A stretch of DNA of 64,000 nucleotides, from positions 1 to 64,000 of the forward strand of contig CAJUTV010000012.1 in the NCBI GenBank assembly GCA_910589305.1. The letters run 5' to 3'. Shown piece by piece: positions 18,382-27,752 of the stretch. This DNA is from an uncultured Lachnospira sp. (GTDB lineage: Bacteria; Bacillota; Clostridia; Lachnospirales; Lachnospiraceae). The position numbers were made by a program, and so were the translations under genes. The notes beneath the pieces are model-generated. The model did not search any database, was not told the origin of the DNA, and worked only from the letters and a program-made list of their open reading frames with translations. Every line of letters begins with the position of its first letter. Positions within the stretch are counted from its first letter, which is position 1.

Positions 18382-18415
18382 AAAAAAGGGGAAAACTCTA
18401 AAATGAATTTTCCCC
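18382..18415 (-). terminator. Terminator of ppdK
   Basis: GGGGAAAA/TTTTCCCC 8-bp stem with a 12-nt loop, followed on the minus strand by TTTTTT. It lies 126 bp after the ppdK stop. Confidence 0.8.
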
Positions 18416-18541
18416 TAATCATTAAAAATAAATTTTACAAACAAAATCCTCAAAACGGTTCGCCTTTGTATACTACAAATGACGTGTCATAAAATCATTT
18501 ACATCCGTTCTGGTTATCAAATACTCCATAAAATATATAAT

Positions 18542-21172
18542 CTACTTTCCTACATTGTTTATAGCCGCCTGTGCTGCCGCTAATCTTGCAATTGGCACTC
18601 TAAATGGTGAGCAGCTTACATAATCAAGTCCAATCTTATGACAGAACTCAACAGATGAAGGGTCACCGCCATGCTCTCCGCATATACCAATATGAAGATT
18701 TGGATTAACTGGTTTACCAAGCTTAATTGTCATTTCCATAAGCTTGCCTACACCTGTCTGGTCAAGTTTTGCAAATGGGTCATTTTCAAAAATCTTTGTA
18801 TCATAATAAGCATTTAAAAACTTGCCTGCATCATCTCTTGAAAAACCAAATGTCATCTGTGTAAGGTCATTTGTACCAAAACAGAAGAAATCCGCATCTT
18901 TTGCAATCTCATCAGCTGTTAATGCAGCTCTAGGAATTTCAATCATTGTACCTACTTCATACTCTAATTGAATACCTGAATTAGCAATTTCAGCATCTGC
19001 TGTCTCAACAACAACCTTCTTTACATACTTTAATTCTTTTACTTCACATATTAATGGAATCATTATTTCAGGCTTTACTGTCCATTCAGGATGCTTCTTT
19101 GCCACATTAATTGCTGCCCTGATAACTGCCCTTGTCTGCATCTTTGCAATTTCAGGATAAGTCACAGCAAGACGACAGCCTCTATGTCCCATCATTGGGT
19201 TAAATTCATGAAGTGAAGCAATAATATTCTTTATTGTCTCTACAGATTTGCCCTGTGCTTCTGCAAGCTTCTTAATATCAGCCTCTTCTGTTGGAACAAA
19301 CTCATGGAGAGGTGGGTCAAGGAAACGGATTGTAACTGGATTTCCTTCAAGAGCTTCATAAAGCTGTTCAAAGTCATTTTGCTGATAAGGAAGGATTTTT
19401 TCCAAAGCAGCCTCTCTCTCCTCAACGGTATCTGAACAAATCATTTCCCTAAATGCTGCAATTCGGTCTTCCTCGAAAAACATATGCTCTGTACGGCAAA
19501 GACCAATACCTTCAGCACCAAGTTCTCTTGCTTTCTTTGCATCTGCAGGTGTATCTGCATTTGTTCTTACCTTTAATTTTCTATACTTGTCTGCCCACGC
19601 CATAACACGACCAAACTCGCCTGCAATAGTCGCATCCACTGTGGCAATCTGACCTTCATATATATTACCTGTTGAACCATCAATAGAGATATAATCTCCT
19701 TCATGGTACTCTTTTCCAGCTAATGTAAATTTTTTGTTTTCCTCGTCCATAGCAATATCACCACAGCCAGAAACACAGCATGTTCCCATACCACGAGCCA
19801 CAACCGCAGCATGTGATGTCATACCGCCGCGAACGGTAAGAATACCCTGTGAAGCCTTCATACCTGTAATATCTTCTGGTGATGTCTCAAGACGAACAAG
19901 AACCACTTTTTCACCTTTTGCATTCCAGCTTTCTGCATCCTCTGCTGTAAATACAACCTTGCCACATGCAGCACCTGGTGAAGCTCCAAGTCCCTTACCT
20001 ATTGGTGTTGCAGCTTTTAATGCAGCAGCGTCAAACTGTGGGTGCAAAAGCGTATCAAGATTACGAGGGTCTATCATTGCAACAGCCTCTGCCTCTGTTC
20101 TCATTCCCTCATCTACAAGGTCACATGCAATCTTTAAAGCTGCCTGAGCTGTTCTCTTACCATTTCTTGTCTGAAGCATATAAAGCTTTCCATGCTCTAC
20201 TGTAAATTCCATATCCTGCATATCTCTATAATGCTTTTCAAGCGTTACGCACACATCCTTAAACTGCTCAAATGCCTCAGGAAACTTGTCCGCCATCTCT
20301 GTAATTTTCATTGGTGTACGAACACCTGCAACAACATCTTCACCTTGTGCATTGGTAAGAAACTCACCAAAAAGACCTTTTGAACCAGTTGCTGGGTCAC
20401 GTGTAAACGCTACGCCTGTACCACAATCATCACCCATATTTCCAAAAGCCATAGACTGTACATTGACAGCAGTACCCCAAGAATATGGAATATCATTATC
20501 ACGGCGATAAACATTAGCTCTTGGGTTGTCCCATGAACGAAATACAGCTTTGATAGCGCCCATAAGCTGTTCTTTTGGATTATCTGGGAAATCTTGACCA
20601 ATTTTACTTTTATATTCAGCCTTAAACTGATTTGCAAGTTCTTTTAAATCATCAGCAGTAAGCTCAATATCTTGTTTTACTCCTCTTTGTTCTTTCATCT
20701 TATCAATGAGTTCCTCAAAATATTTCTTGCCCACTTCCATAACGACATCTGAATACATTTGAATAAATCTTCTATAACAATCCCATGCCCAACGAGGATT
20801 TCCAGACATTTCTGCAATGGTATTGACAACTTCTTCATTTAATCCCAAATTAAGAATTGTATCCATCATACCTGGCATAGAGGCTCTTGCACCTGAACGA
20901 ACAGAAACAAGCAATGGATTTTTTGTATCACCAAACTTTTTACCTGTAATCTCTTCCATCTTGCCAATGTACTCATTAATCTGAGCCTGAATTTCATCAT
21001 TAATCTGTCTGCCATCTTCATAATACTGTGTACAAGCCTCTGTTGTAATTGTAAAACCCTGTGGAACAGGAAGCCCAATATTGGTCATCTCTGCAAGATT
21101 TGCACCCTTGCCGCCCAACAGTTCTCTCATGTCAGCATTACCCTCAGTAAATAAATAAACCCATTTTGCCAT
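18542..21172 (-). CDS. ppdK: Pyruvate, phosphate dikinase
   Basis: 876 residues starting MAKWVYLFTEG, set by GGGAGGT 7 bases upstream; family length is about 875. It interconverts pyruvate + ATP + Pi and PEP + AMP + PPi, linking glycolysis to PPi metabolism in anaerobes. The N-terminal ATP-grasp domain begins GGKGANLAEMTNIGLPVPQGF, shown here only in part; the central phosphohistidine loop is GGMTSHAAVVARGMG (His near 453); the C-terminal PEP-binding TIM barrel has GLCRTEHMFF near 560 and the catalytic CGEHGGDP near 830. Codon usage is richer in GC than most neighbours, as expected for a highly expressed gene. Own promoter and terminator, so monocistronic. Confidence 0.98.
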   Translation of the reverse strand: MAKWVYLFTEGNADMRELLGGKGANLAEMTNIGLPVPQGFTITTEACTQYYEDGRQINDEIQAQINEYIGKMEEITGKKFGDTKNPLLVSVRSGARASMPGMMDTILNLGLNEEVVNTIAEMSGNPRWAWDCYRRFIQMYSDVVMEVGKKYFEELIDKMKEQRGVKQDIELTADDLKELANQFKAEYKSKIGQDFPDNPKEQLMGAIKAVFRSWDNPRANVYRRDNDIPYSWGTAVNVQSMAFGNMGDDCGTGVAFTRDPATGSKGLFGEFLTNAQGEDVVAGVRTPMKITEMADKFPEAFEQFKDVCVTLEKHYRDMQDMEFTVEHGKLYMLQTRNGKRTAQAALKIACDLVDEGMRTEAEAVAMIDPRNLDTLLHPQFDAAALKAATPIGKGLGASPGAACGKVVFTAEDAESWNAKGEKVVLVRLETSPEDITGMKASQGILTVRGGMTSHAAVVARGMGTCCVSGCGDIAMDEENKKFTLAGKEYHEGDYISIDGSTGNIYEGQIATVDATIAGEFGRVMAWADKYRKLKVRTNADTPADAKKARELGAEGIGLCRTEHMFFEEDRIAAFREMICSDTVEEREAALEKILPYQQNDFEQLYEALEGNPVTIRFLDPPLHEFVPTEEADIKKLAEAQGKSVETIKNIIASLHEFNPMMGHRGCRLAVTYPEIAKMQTRAVIRAAINVAKKHPEWTVKPEIMIPLICEVKELKYVKKVVVETADAEIANSGIQLEYEVGTMIEIPRAALTADEIAKDADFFCFGTNDLTQMTFGFSRDDAGKFLNAYYDTKIFENDPFAKLDQTGVGKLMEMTIKLGKPVNPNLHIGICGEHGGDPSSVEFCHKIGLDYVSCSPFRVPIARLAAAQAAINNVGK

Positions 21173-21211
21173 TAATAGTACCTCCCAAATGTACTTATTT
21201 TCTTTGTTAAG

Positions 21212-21241
21212 ATTATAACAATACACTTTATGTTTTGTCTA
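21212..21241 (-). promoter_or_regulatory. ppdK promoter
   Basis: Minus strand TAGACA (21236-21241), 18-bp spacer, TATAAT (21212-21217), about 40 bp before the ppdK start codon. Confidence 0.7.
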
Positions 21242-21354
21242 CCATTTTTTACCATAATTGTAAATAACCTTGCTATTATTTTCTTATATCAGAAACTAAT
21301 TGTATTCATATACAAATTTTCCAGTCTTATACATATTTTCTATAATTTTTATAT

Positions 21355-21415
21355 ATCAAGCAGATATTTCAACCTGTTTTGGTTCTTATGTATAATTTTA
21401 TTGCTGCTTTATGGC
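21355..21415 (+). repeat. Eroded R1 fragment
   Basis: ATCAAGCAGATATTTCAACC followed by GGTTCTTATGTATAATTTTA has the order of the R1 5' half, with many substitutions. It runs to the stop of the 21398 gene. Weak call. Confidence 0.35.
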
Positions 21416-21949
21416 ATTTTTTACATCCTGCAATGCCCACATCTTTATACTTTTATATGGTTTTGCTCTCTCAAGCCCAATATAGCAAATTTTTGCCTGT
21501 TTTGGAAATTTCTCTTTTTGCAGCAACTTTATAACATCAATCTGCTCTGTATCTGTAAGCCTTTTTGCAATACTGATATGTGGTATCCAGTTATATGGTA
21601 TATATTTATTATCTTTTTGCTGCTCTTGTGCAAATGTATCATTTATCCTTACAGAAATATTGTGCAGATACCAATTTAACACAGGCTGTAAATAAACTAC
21701 TTTTGTCTGAAATAATCCAATTCCAGCAATCAGAATTTCTTGTATAAAAAATTCATTAATAATAGTATCTATTTTTTGACCTAATATATCACTATCTTGA
21801 GCCTTCAACATTGCAACTGTAATATGTGGAGGTATAGCTTTTACAACATTATCGTGACACTTTTGTGCAGCTTGGGCAATTAAATCGCTTAACCAATTGT
21901 CTGTATCTTTATCAAAATAAAGAGAGATATAATATGTTTGTAATGTCAT
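21398..21949 (-). CDS. 2H phosphoesterase (2'-5' RNA ligase/LigT-like)
   Basis: 183 residues. The two signature motifs are present: PPHITVAM (HxT, near residues 40-47) and PHISIAKRL (HxS, near 122-130). These histidines form the active site of 2H enzymes that act on cyclic phosphodiesters or join RNA ends. Substrate unknown. No AGGAGG is obvious before the ATG. The gene is 64 bp downstream of a GNAT gene on the same strand. Confidence 0.85.
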   Translation of the reverse strand: MTLQTYYISLYFDKDTDNWLSDLIAQAAQKCHDNVVKAIPPHITVAMLKAQDSDILGQKIDTIINEFFIQEILIAGIGLFQTKVVYLQPVLNWYLHNISVRINDTFAQEQQKDNKYIPYNWIPHISIAKRLTDTEQIDVIKLLQKEKFPKQAKICYIGLERAKPYKSIKMWALQDVKNAIKQQ

Positions 21950-22013
21950 TTATTTTACCTATTTTTATTCTATACAATTTTATTTTTCTATTCACTTCTT
22001 AAAACATCATTAC

Positions 22014-22532
22014 TTATGGTTTCGTTTGAATTTGGTCTTTCCCTAATTCCAACTCTTTGCATGTCCATTCTTCCCCTAAAATACAATAGCTCTGTACTTG
22101 CCCTATATCTTGAAAACCAACTGTCTTGTAACAATGATACGCCGATTCATTATTATCAAATACTCCTATTGTTATTTTTTCTGCCTTTACAATGTCAAAT
22201 GCAAACTGTATCGCTAACTGGAGCATTTTCTTTCCATAGCCTTTGCCTCGTTTTGTATCATCTACAATAACAAAGCCAAAACGAAGAATTTTGTGTTTTT
22301 CATCTATAAATCGCATAAGCAAATGTCCCACTATTTGAGATTCATCCAATGCTGTCATCTGAAAGAAATTATCTGCATAGGCAAAAGAATGATAATAATT
22401 ATTTAAATCTTCTCCCGTAATTGGATAATGTTCAAATCTATCAGCACACCATTTATGAAATGATATTTCATCTTTTATCCATGAAACAATTGTACTTGCA
22501 TCACAAGCTTTATATGGTCTTAATCTTAACAT
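22014..22532 (-). CDS. GNAT-family N-acetyltransferase (RimJ/RimL-like)
   Basis: 172 residues. Starts MLRLRPYKACDASTIVSWI, the usual first strand of RimJ/RimL-type enzymes. The acetyl-CoA site is visible as FGFVIVDDTKRGKGYGKKML (RGKGYG, residues about 94-99), followed by VFDNNESAYHCYKTVGF, the conserved N-x-x-A-x-x-x-Y-x-x-x-G-F segment. Substrate unknown. AAAGG lies about 9 bases upstream. Confidence 0.87.
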   Translation of the reverse strand: MLRLRPYKACDASTIVSWIKDEISFHKWCADRFEHYPITGEDLNNYYHSFAYADNFFQMTALDESQIVGHLLMRFIDEKHKILRFGFVIVDDTKRGKGYGKKMLQLAIQFAFDIVKAEKITIGVFDNNESAYHCYKTVGFQDIGQVQSYCILGEEWTCKELELGKDQIQTKP

Positions 22533-22617
22533 AATATTTGCCTTTCTTAAAGTTTCAGTTATTCTTTAGCATATCAACTTTTCTTTCAATAATTTAATTG
22601 GCATTTCCAAACAATTG

Positions 22618-22893
22618 CTATCTTCTCCTATACCCTCTATACTTTATAACAAATGCCACTATTACCATAATCAATAAAACAACAGAAATCCCTATAAGCA
22701 ATGGCTGTTCATTTTTTATACCAACAATTAAAAAAACAGCACATAAACCTCCATAAATCACAACAATGAATAATACAGCCAATATTCGCAATAACAATGG
22801 TACTTTTATACTTTTTGTCATAGATACTTCTAAACTGCCCTCAATTATTAGTTCAAATAGGATATCAAATAGAATTTCAAAAAAACTCTCCAT
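22618..22893 (-). CDS. Small membrane protein
   Basis: 91 residues with two hydrophobic segments (about 33-58 and 65-84) and a basic C-terminus KYRGYRRR, so two TM helices with both ends probably inside. The start is uncertain: no clear ribosome binding site precedes this ATG, and MTKSIKVPLLL (residue 25) is a possible alternative. The first 24 residues are amphipathic and acidic. It lies 23 bp after the DUF4272 gene on the same strand. Function unknown. Confidence 0.55.
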   Translation of the reverse strand: MESFFEILFDILFELIIEGSLEVSMTKSIKVPLLLRILAVLFIVVIYGGLCAVFLIVGIKNEQPLLIGISVVLLIMVIVAFVIKYRGYRRR

Positions 22894-22916
22894 AAGTCGC
22901 TAAATCTTTCACATAT

Positions 22917-24182
22917 TTACGTTGGTGTACTTACATGGTCCCAGTCCTCATTACCAAAACAAATTAACCAGTTCAATGCTCTATGCCATTCCATAATCAC
23001 ACCATGCTCAATGTCAGCTGGTCCCATAAGTCCATGCACTCTCGCATCAACAGCCGCCCAATCCAAGCGATACGCCAAATCTGCTTTATCCAAAATTTCA
23101 GTCATAGAGCGCATTTTACACTGTTTTTTCATATCTTCAATCGATTCAAATTTTTTAAGATTTCTCACAATCTTTGGCACATCACAAATATGGTCTGGAA
23201 ATTCCCATTCAACCAAGCCAAGCGCCCACTCCATTATGTATAAATTTTCATAACACCATGAATAAGATATGCGTGTTTTTTCATCAGAATTATCATCTAT
23301 ATAATAAGCATATTCTTCTGGCGTCATCACTTCATTAAAATTCTTAATACCATAATTTAGAGAAACCTCTTCTATAAATTCTCTGGCTTCTTCAACAGTA
23401 TTGCCTACTTGTGGATTTAAAAGGGACTCTGAATATAATGATATCAAAAGAAGTCCCAATGCTCGTTTTATAACTTCCTCTTTTGTCCTTATCTTTGCAG
23501 TCTCCTCACCGTTATTGACTGGAAGCTCACACACATAGATATGTTTGTCAAACAATTCTTTCATATTGCGATTTCTGCGGTTTATCTGGCTGTTGGTACA
23601 TTTTTCCAAAAGTTTAGGATTGTCTTGATATTGAAATGGAAAATAAAAAGATAAATCACTTTTTCCTTCAATGTTAAACACCATTTTCCCCTCTGCATTA
23701 TATACGGTTTGTGCATTATCACATATAAATAATCCATCAATCTGCTTTAGAAATGCCAATGCTAAATTTTTCATCTCTTCTTCAGCTTTTTTAATATCTT
23801 TATCCATGTCTTTTTTGGTTGTATCAATTTTCATCTCAAATATAACAAGACTATTCATCTGCTGAATGTGATGCGCAAGATTTACTTTGATATCTTCATC
23901 ACCACCATTTACATGCCCAAATTGACCCGATGCTGCATTTTTATGCGAATGGATAAATTTCTCAATTTCCTCTCCCATTTTTGACGAGTATATTGTCACT
24001 GAAAGCTTGGTTTTTCCATTATAAAAAACCAATGGATTTTGTTGCGCCAAATTTGTCACACCTATTACATTACAAAAACATTCGGCAATGCGCTTAACAT
24101 CTTGCTCCTTAACAAAGGCTAAATTTAATACTTTAAATGCTTTTTCTTCTGGCTCTTCTTTCTTATTTTTAAATAAGCTCAT
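22917..24182 (-). CDS. DUF4272 domain protein
   Basis: 421 residues. The C-terminal part (about 235-421) matches the DUF4272 pattern as I remember it: KEEVIKRALGLL, EVMTPEEYAYY, SYSWCYENLYIMEWALG, RMRSMTEILDKADLAYRLDW-like helices and a last section ERHxALNWL seen here as EWHRALNWLICFGNEDWDHV. The N-terminal 220 residues are a separate alpha/beta region with KxSVTIYSSK and VIFEMKIDT strands. DUF4272 proteins are found in bacterial immunity and self-recognition loci, but biochemistry is unknown to me. GGAGA precedes the ATG by 4 bases. Confidence 0.72.
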   Translation of the reverse strand: MSLFKNKKEEPEEKAFKVLNLAFVKEQDVKRIAECFCNVIGVTNLAQQNPLVFYNGKTKLSVTIYSSKMGEEIEKFIHSHKNAASGQFGHVNGGDEDIKVNLAHHIQQMNSLVIFEMKIDTTKKDMDKDIKKAEEEMKNLALAFLKQIDGLFICDNAQTVYNAEGKMVFNIEGKSDLSFYFPFQYQDNPKLLEKCTNSQINRRNRNMKELFDKHIYVCELPVNNGEETAKIRTKEEVIKRALGLLLISLYSESLLNPQVGNTVEEAREFIEEVSLNYGIKNFNEVMTPEEYAYYIDDNSDEKTRISYSWCYENLYIMEWALGLVEWEFPDHICDVPKIVRNLKKFESIEDMKKQCKMRSMTEILDKADLAYRLDWAAVDARVHGLMGPADIEHGVIMEWHRALNWLICFGNEDWDHVSTPT

Positions 24183-24271
24183 TATTTCTCCATTCTATCA
24201 CAATATAATCACAGTTCTTCTTTCTAGTTACTCATTAGGATATTTTCTAAAACATTGTATGCTTTTTCTTA

Positions 24272-24790
24272 TTACATTTCACTTGCATGGTCTATTCTAA
24301 AGCCAGCTTCCTTTGCCAATTTATCCAGTGTTTCCAAGTCAGACACTCTTGCTGGAAAGAGAACAAAACTGTCACTTTCAATATCAATTGAGGCAAGACA
24401 AAAACCGTCATTTTCCCATTTTTCATCAATAATCTCGCCCCATGCTGTGATATCATCATCTTCATCAAGCCAATTTTCATCAAGAATTAATCCATTTTCA
24501 CTCATTCCCTTTAATTCACTGACAAAATATATAAAATCTTCTTTTTCATCTTTCCAATCACGCTCACATACATAACCATTCTTTTCAAGAATATCCACCA
24601 TTCCAAGCCAACAAAGGGTATGTTCTTCCTCGTCCTCAAATTGTTCTATAAAACGGTTGTCATACTGCTCTATATTTTCATTAAAATATTTCTTTATGTC
24701 TGTAACGCAAAATGTTACCTCATCTAAAACTGCCTTGTCCTCATTTGATATCCTCTTTGCTAATTCAATAATTGCTGAACCTACACTCAT
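24272..24790 (-). CDS. DUF6630-like protein
   Basis: 172 residues, acidic. The order of conserved stretches, LCWLGMVDILEKNGYVCERD, then DITAWGEIIDEKW, then FCLASIDIESDSFVLFPA and the terminal EAGFRIDHA, fits the DUF6630 family as I remember it. Such proteins often stand beside SUKH-type or DUF4272 immunity genes, as here. AAAGGAGA lies 6 bases before the ATG. No catalytic residues are recognisable. Co-transcribed with the DUF4272 gene is plausible (89-bp gap). Confidence 0.6.
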   Translation of the reverse strand: MSVGSAIIELAKRISNEDKAVLDEVTFCVTDIKKYFNENIEQYDNRFIEQFEDEEEHTLCWLGMVDILEKNGYVCERDWKDEKEDFIYFVSELKGMSENGLILDENWLDEDDDITAWGEIIDEKWENDGFCLASIDIESDSFVLFPARVSDLETLDKLAKEAGFRIDHASEM

Positions 24791-24837
24791 ATTAATTCTC
24801 CTTTAGTTCTATTATTAATTAAAATAATCTTTATTGT

Positions 24838-26175
24838 TTAGGCAAGCCTAAATACCAACTTTACACACATGCATCTTATATTCTTTTCCGTTATAATATC
24901 TGCCAATATTTCCCCTTCCATCAAATGTATAAGACTTCTGCATATATACAATCCTAATCCACTTCCAGGCTTGTTGTCAATATTTGTCCCTCTAAAAAAA
25001 CTATCAAATATATGCAAAAGTTCTTTTTCCATCAGTGTACAGCCTGAATTAGTAATACAAATAATGTATTCTTCCTCTTTTCTTCTAGCATCGATACGTA
25101 TAAATGCACCATCGCCATATTTTATTGCATTTTCAATAATATTTTGCATAATCTCAACAATTCTGTCTTCATCACCTTTAATCAAACAATCATCATGTAA
25201 ACAAATATCAAAGGATATCTGCGCTAACATTAACTTTTCAGCATAATATTTTTTAATACTATTTATTATTTTCTTAACATATATTTCTTTTGAATTAACA
25301 TCAAAATTTATAAATTCTTCACTTGAAGCAGTGACAATTTGTGATAAATACCGTTCAATTTCATCAACATGATTACTGATACTTAAAACTGCTTTCTGCT
25401 TTTGTTCTTCTTGCTTATATAAATTTTTATCCAATGCTTTTGCATAAAGCTTAATAGCACTTAATGGTGTTTTTATATCATGTGATAATGAAATTAATAA
25501 TAATTTTTTATCTTTTACAAGCTGAAATTCTCTTTGTTTATCCATCTCTAGTTTTTCTCTTAACATATCCATTCCCCATAAAAAACCACCAAAATATCTA
25601 TTTTTGCTTTCCTTTAAAGGTTTTGACAAATTTCCTTTAGACAATTCATAGGGTAAACTAGATAACGTATGAAAAGGCTTTATAAGATTTTGTCGGATAT
25701 ACAATAATATAATTATCATAAATAATGCAAAAAATATTAATATTATATTAATAAAATAACGCACTTTTTCAATTTGAAATTGATAGGATATATGATAACT
25801 AATTTTATATATTCCTAAATTAGATTGATACAAAACATACTGTTTGTCCATATCATTACTAATTTTTCTTAACTCTTCTTGGTCTATCGTTCCATTTTTA
25901 TCAAAAGGTATACAAAATATATCTACTATATAGTAATATGTCTCACCGCTATCTTGCAAAAATGCCGCATCATTTTTAGGACATATGCCGTATTGCTCTT
26001 CATATGCCCTAATGGATTGTTTTATTCTATTAATTTCAACTCTATATTGATTATTGTTATTGGTTACTTTAAAATAAGATAATATTATATTTGTGCCAAC
26101 TAAAAATACAAGCAGCAATATTATCAGAAAAAAGATAATTTTTGTATATTTTTTAATATAAATCCCCCATTTCAA
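24838..26175 (-). CDS. Sensor histidine kinase (two TM helices)
   Basis: 445 residues. TM helices at about 12-34 and 137-160 enclose a 100-residue extracytoplasmic sensor loop; a HAMP-like segment follows (RQNLIKPFHTLSSLPYELSK). The H-box is SLSHDIKTPLSA (His near 230), N-box IMQNIIENAIKYGDG near 340, G-box GSGLGLYICRSL near 415. No ATG is available at the expected place: the frame can start at TTG (26175) without a Shine-Dalgarno, or at a non-ATG codon just after GGGGGAT near 26168. It pairs with the response regulator 29 bp upstream and probably senses the peptide or drug handled by the transporter at 26869-30146. Confidence 0.92.
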   Translation of the reverse strand: MKWGIYIKKYTKIIFFLIILLLVFLVGTNIILSYFKVTNNNNQYRVEINRIKQSIRAYEEQYGICPKNDAAFLQDSGETYYYIVDIFCIPFDKNGTIDQEELRKISNDMDKQYVLYQSNLGIYKISYHISYQFQIEKVRYFINIILIFFALFMIIILLYIRQNLIKPFHTLSSLPYELSKGNLSKPLKESKNRYFGGFLWGMDMLREKLEMDKQREFQLVKDKKLLLISLSHDIKTPLSAIKLYAKALDKNLYKQEEQKQKAVLSISNHVDEIERYLSQIVTASSEEFINFDVNSKEIYVKKIINSIKKYYAEKLMLAQISFDICLHDDCLIKGDEDRIVEIMQNIIENAIKYGDGAFIRIDARRKEEEYIICITNSGCTLMEKELLHIFDSFFRGTNIDNKPGSGLGLYICRSLIHLMEGEILADIITEKNIRCMCVKLVFRLA

Positions 26176-26204
26176 AGCGTAATGTAAAAACTTGCATAAT
26201 TTTT

Positions 26205-26867
26205 TTAATCAAATCGATAACCCACACCCCAAACCGTCTGAATATGCACAGGATTTTTTGAATCCCTTTCTAATTTTTCCCGCAGCCACTTAATATGCAC
26301 TGTTAACGTTTGAAGTTCACTTTCAGAATCAAATCCCCAAATTTTTGTAAATAATTCATCTTTTGATAACACTTTTCCCTTATTTTCCATCATATACAGC
26401 AATAAATCAAACTCTTTTACTGTAGTCTCCACAAATTTGTCATCAAGATACAAACGCCTTCCCTTCTTATCAAGCCTTATATTTCCTTCAATAATTTCAT
26501 CACAATCATATCTTCTCTTAAATATTCCATCAATCTTTGCAAGCAATATATCAATGTCAAATGGTTTTTCTATATAATCATCTGCACCAAGCAGCAAACC
26601 ATTTAATTTATCTTCTTTACTATTCTTTGCACTGATGACAATAATAGGGGTATTATGTTTGTCTCGAATCTGCTTACAAACCATAAATCCATCAATGCCT
26701 GGCAAAGTAATATCAAGAAGTATCAATTTTGCTCCCTCGTCCTTAAAAACTGCAAGCCCTTCTTCTCCATCTAACGCAAGATAACAATCATATCCTTCTG
26801 CAATTAAAAAATCAACCACTAAACCGCCTATTTCTTCATTATCTTCTATCAATAAAATATCAATCAT
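26205..26867 (-). CDS. OmpR/PhoB-family response regulator
   Basis: 220 residues. The receiver domain has the acidic pair ED at 8-9, phospho-acceptor Asp52 (LILLDITLPGIDGF), a Ser in VISAK near 79 and Lys near 101 (YIEKPFD). The C-terminal winged helix includes VKEFDLLLYMMENKGKVLSK and LTVHIKWLREKLE, ending VWGVGYRFD. It begins one base after the ATPase gene stop, so ATPase, regulator and kinase are one operon. It likely controls this transporter operon, as in BceRS-BceAB modules. Confidence 0.95.
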   Translation of the reverse strand: MIDILLIEDNEEIGGLVVDFLIAEGYDCYLALDGEEGLAVFKDEGAKLILLDITLPGIDGFMVCKQIRDKHNTPIIVISAKNSKEDKLNGLLLGADDYIEKPFDIDILLAKIDGIFKRRYDCDEIIEGNIRLDKKGRRLYLDDKFVETTVKEFDLLLYMMENKGKVLSKDELFTKIWGFDSESELQTLTVHIKWLREKLERDSKNPVHIQTVWGVGYRFD

Positions 26868-26868
26868 T

Positions 26869-27633
26869 CTACCAACCCATATCCGATAACCACTGATTTA
26901 CTTTTCGTTCTCGTTCCTTTCCATCTTTTTTATTATTTTTCCCAAGCATAAGCTCGCCTTTTACTGCTCCATCTTCAATATATATCACTCTGCCGCACTT
27001 TGATGCAACGGTTCTATCATGTGTTACCAACATAATTGTACTTCCCTCTTCATTTATCTTATTTAATTCTTGCATTACATCTTGCGAAGCACTGTGATTT
27101 AATGCTCCTGTTGGCTCATCTGCAAAAATAATTTGTGGTTTATTAATTAAACTTCTGCATATGCAGGCTCTTTGAAGCTGCCCTCCAGAAACTTCGGTTA
27201 TATCATTTCCTGCAATCTCACTGATAGACAGCTTGCGCATAAGCTCTCTGCAATATGTATTAATTTCAGCTCTGCTTCTGCTTTTGTTTTTTGACTGATA
27301 TGCTGGCAATAAAATATTATCCATAATCGTTAAATTTTTCAACATATGCATCTGTTGAAAAATAAATCCCATTTCATTAAGTCTTAAATCAGACATTTCA
27401 TTTTCAGATAAATCTGTCATTACTTTATCATACAAAACAACTTTTCCTGCTGTTGGCTTATCCATACTAGACACACAGTATAAAAGCGTTGACTTTCCTG
27501 AACCTGAAGGTCCCATAATTGCCACCATTTCCCCTTTTTGTATGGAAAAGGATATATTTTTTAATACATTATTCTGTCTTTTATTTATAACATATGTTTT
27601 ACATAAATCTTTTACTTCAAGTGCTTGTTCCAT
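26869..27633 (-). CDS. ABC transporter ATP-binding protein (BceA/MacB type)
   Basis: 254 residues. Walker A GPSGSGKST at 41-49, Q-loop FIFQQMHMLKNLT near 93, signature VSGGQLQRACICRSL near 145 and Walker B IIFADEPTGALN near 165, then H-loop LVTHD. The last 30 residues (KNNKKDGKERERKV...) form a basic tail not usual in the family. It energises the FtsX-like permease at 27753-30146. The 119-bp gap between permease and ATPase is almost filled by an R2 pseudoknot leader, suggesting separate translational control of the ATPase. Confidence 0.94.
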   Translation of the reverse strand: MEQALEVKDLCKTYVINKRQNNVLKNISFSIQKGEMVAIMGPSGSGKSTLLYCVSSMDKPTAGKVVLYDKVMTDLSENEMSDLRLNEMGFIFQQMHMLKNLTIMDNILLPAYQSKNKSRSRAEINTYCRELMRKLSISEIAGNDITEVSGGQLQRACICRSLINKPQIIFADEPTGALNHSASQDVMQELNKINEEGSTIMLVTHDRTVASKCGRVIYIEDGAVKGELMLGKNNKKDGKERERKVNQWLSDMGW

Positions 27634-27722
27634 ATTTTCCTCATTTCTGCGATGCTTTTATTATTTTATGACAGCTATTTTACTGCATTATTTGCGAAAA
27701 CATCGCCAACGCAAATGGATAT
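27634..27722 (-). promoter_or_regulatory. R2 pseudoknot leader, copy E, before the BceA-like ATPase
   Basis: Minus strand. Hairpin stem ATTTGCG (27710-27716) with CGCAAAT (27690-27696); its 13-nt loop holds GCGATG (27701-27706), which pairs with CATCGC (27649-27654) lying 6 bases 5' of the Shine-Dalgarno in CAGAAATGAGG. The pair GCGATG/CATCGC replaces GCGCTG/CAGCGC of the other copies, a compensatory change. Located between two genes of one operon. Confidence 0.75.
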
Positions 27723-27752
27723 TATAAAATACTTGCTCTTTTCATATATCTA

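Noticed and set aside
19734..20147. Open plus-strand frames opposite ppdK
   Set aside because: They are antisense shadows of a highly conserved gene; no ribosome binding site and no recognisable product.
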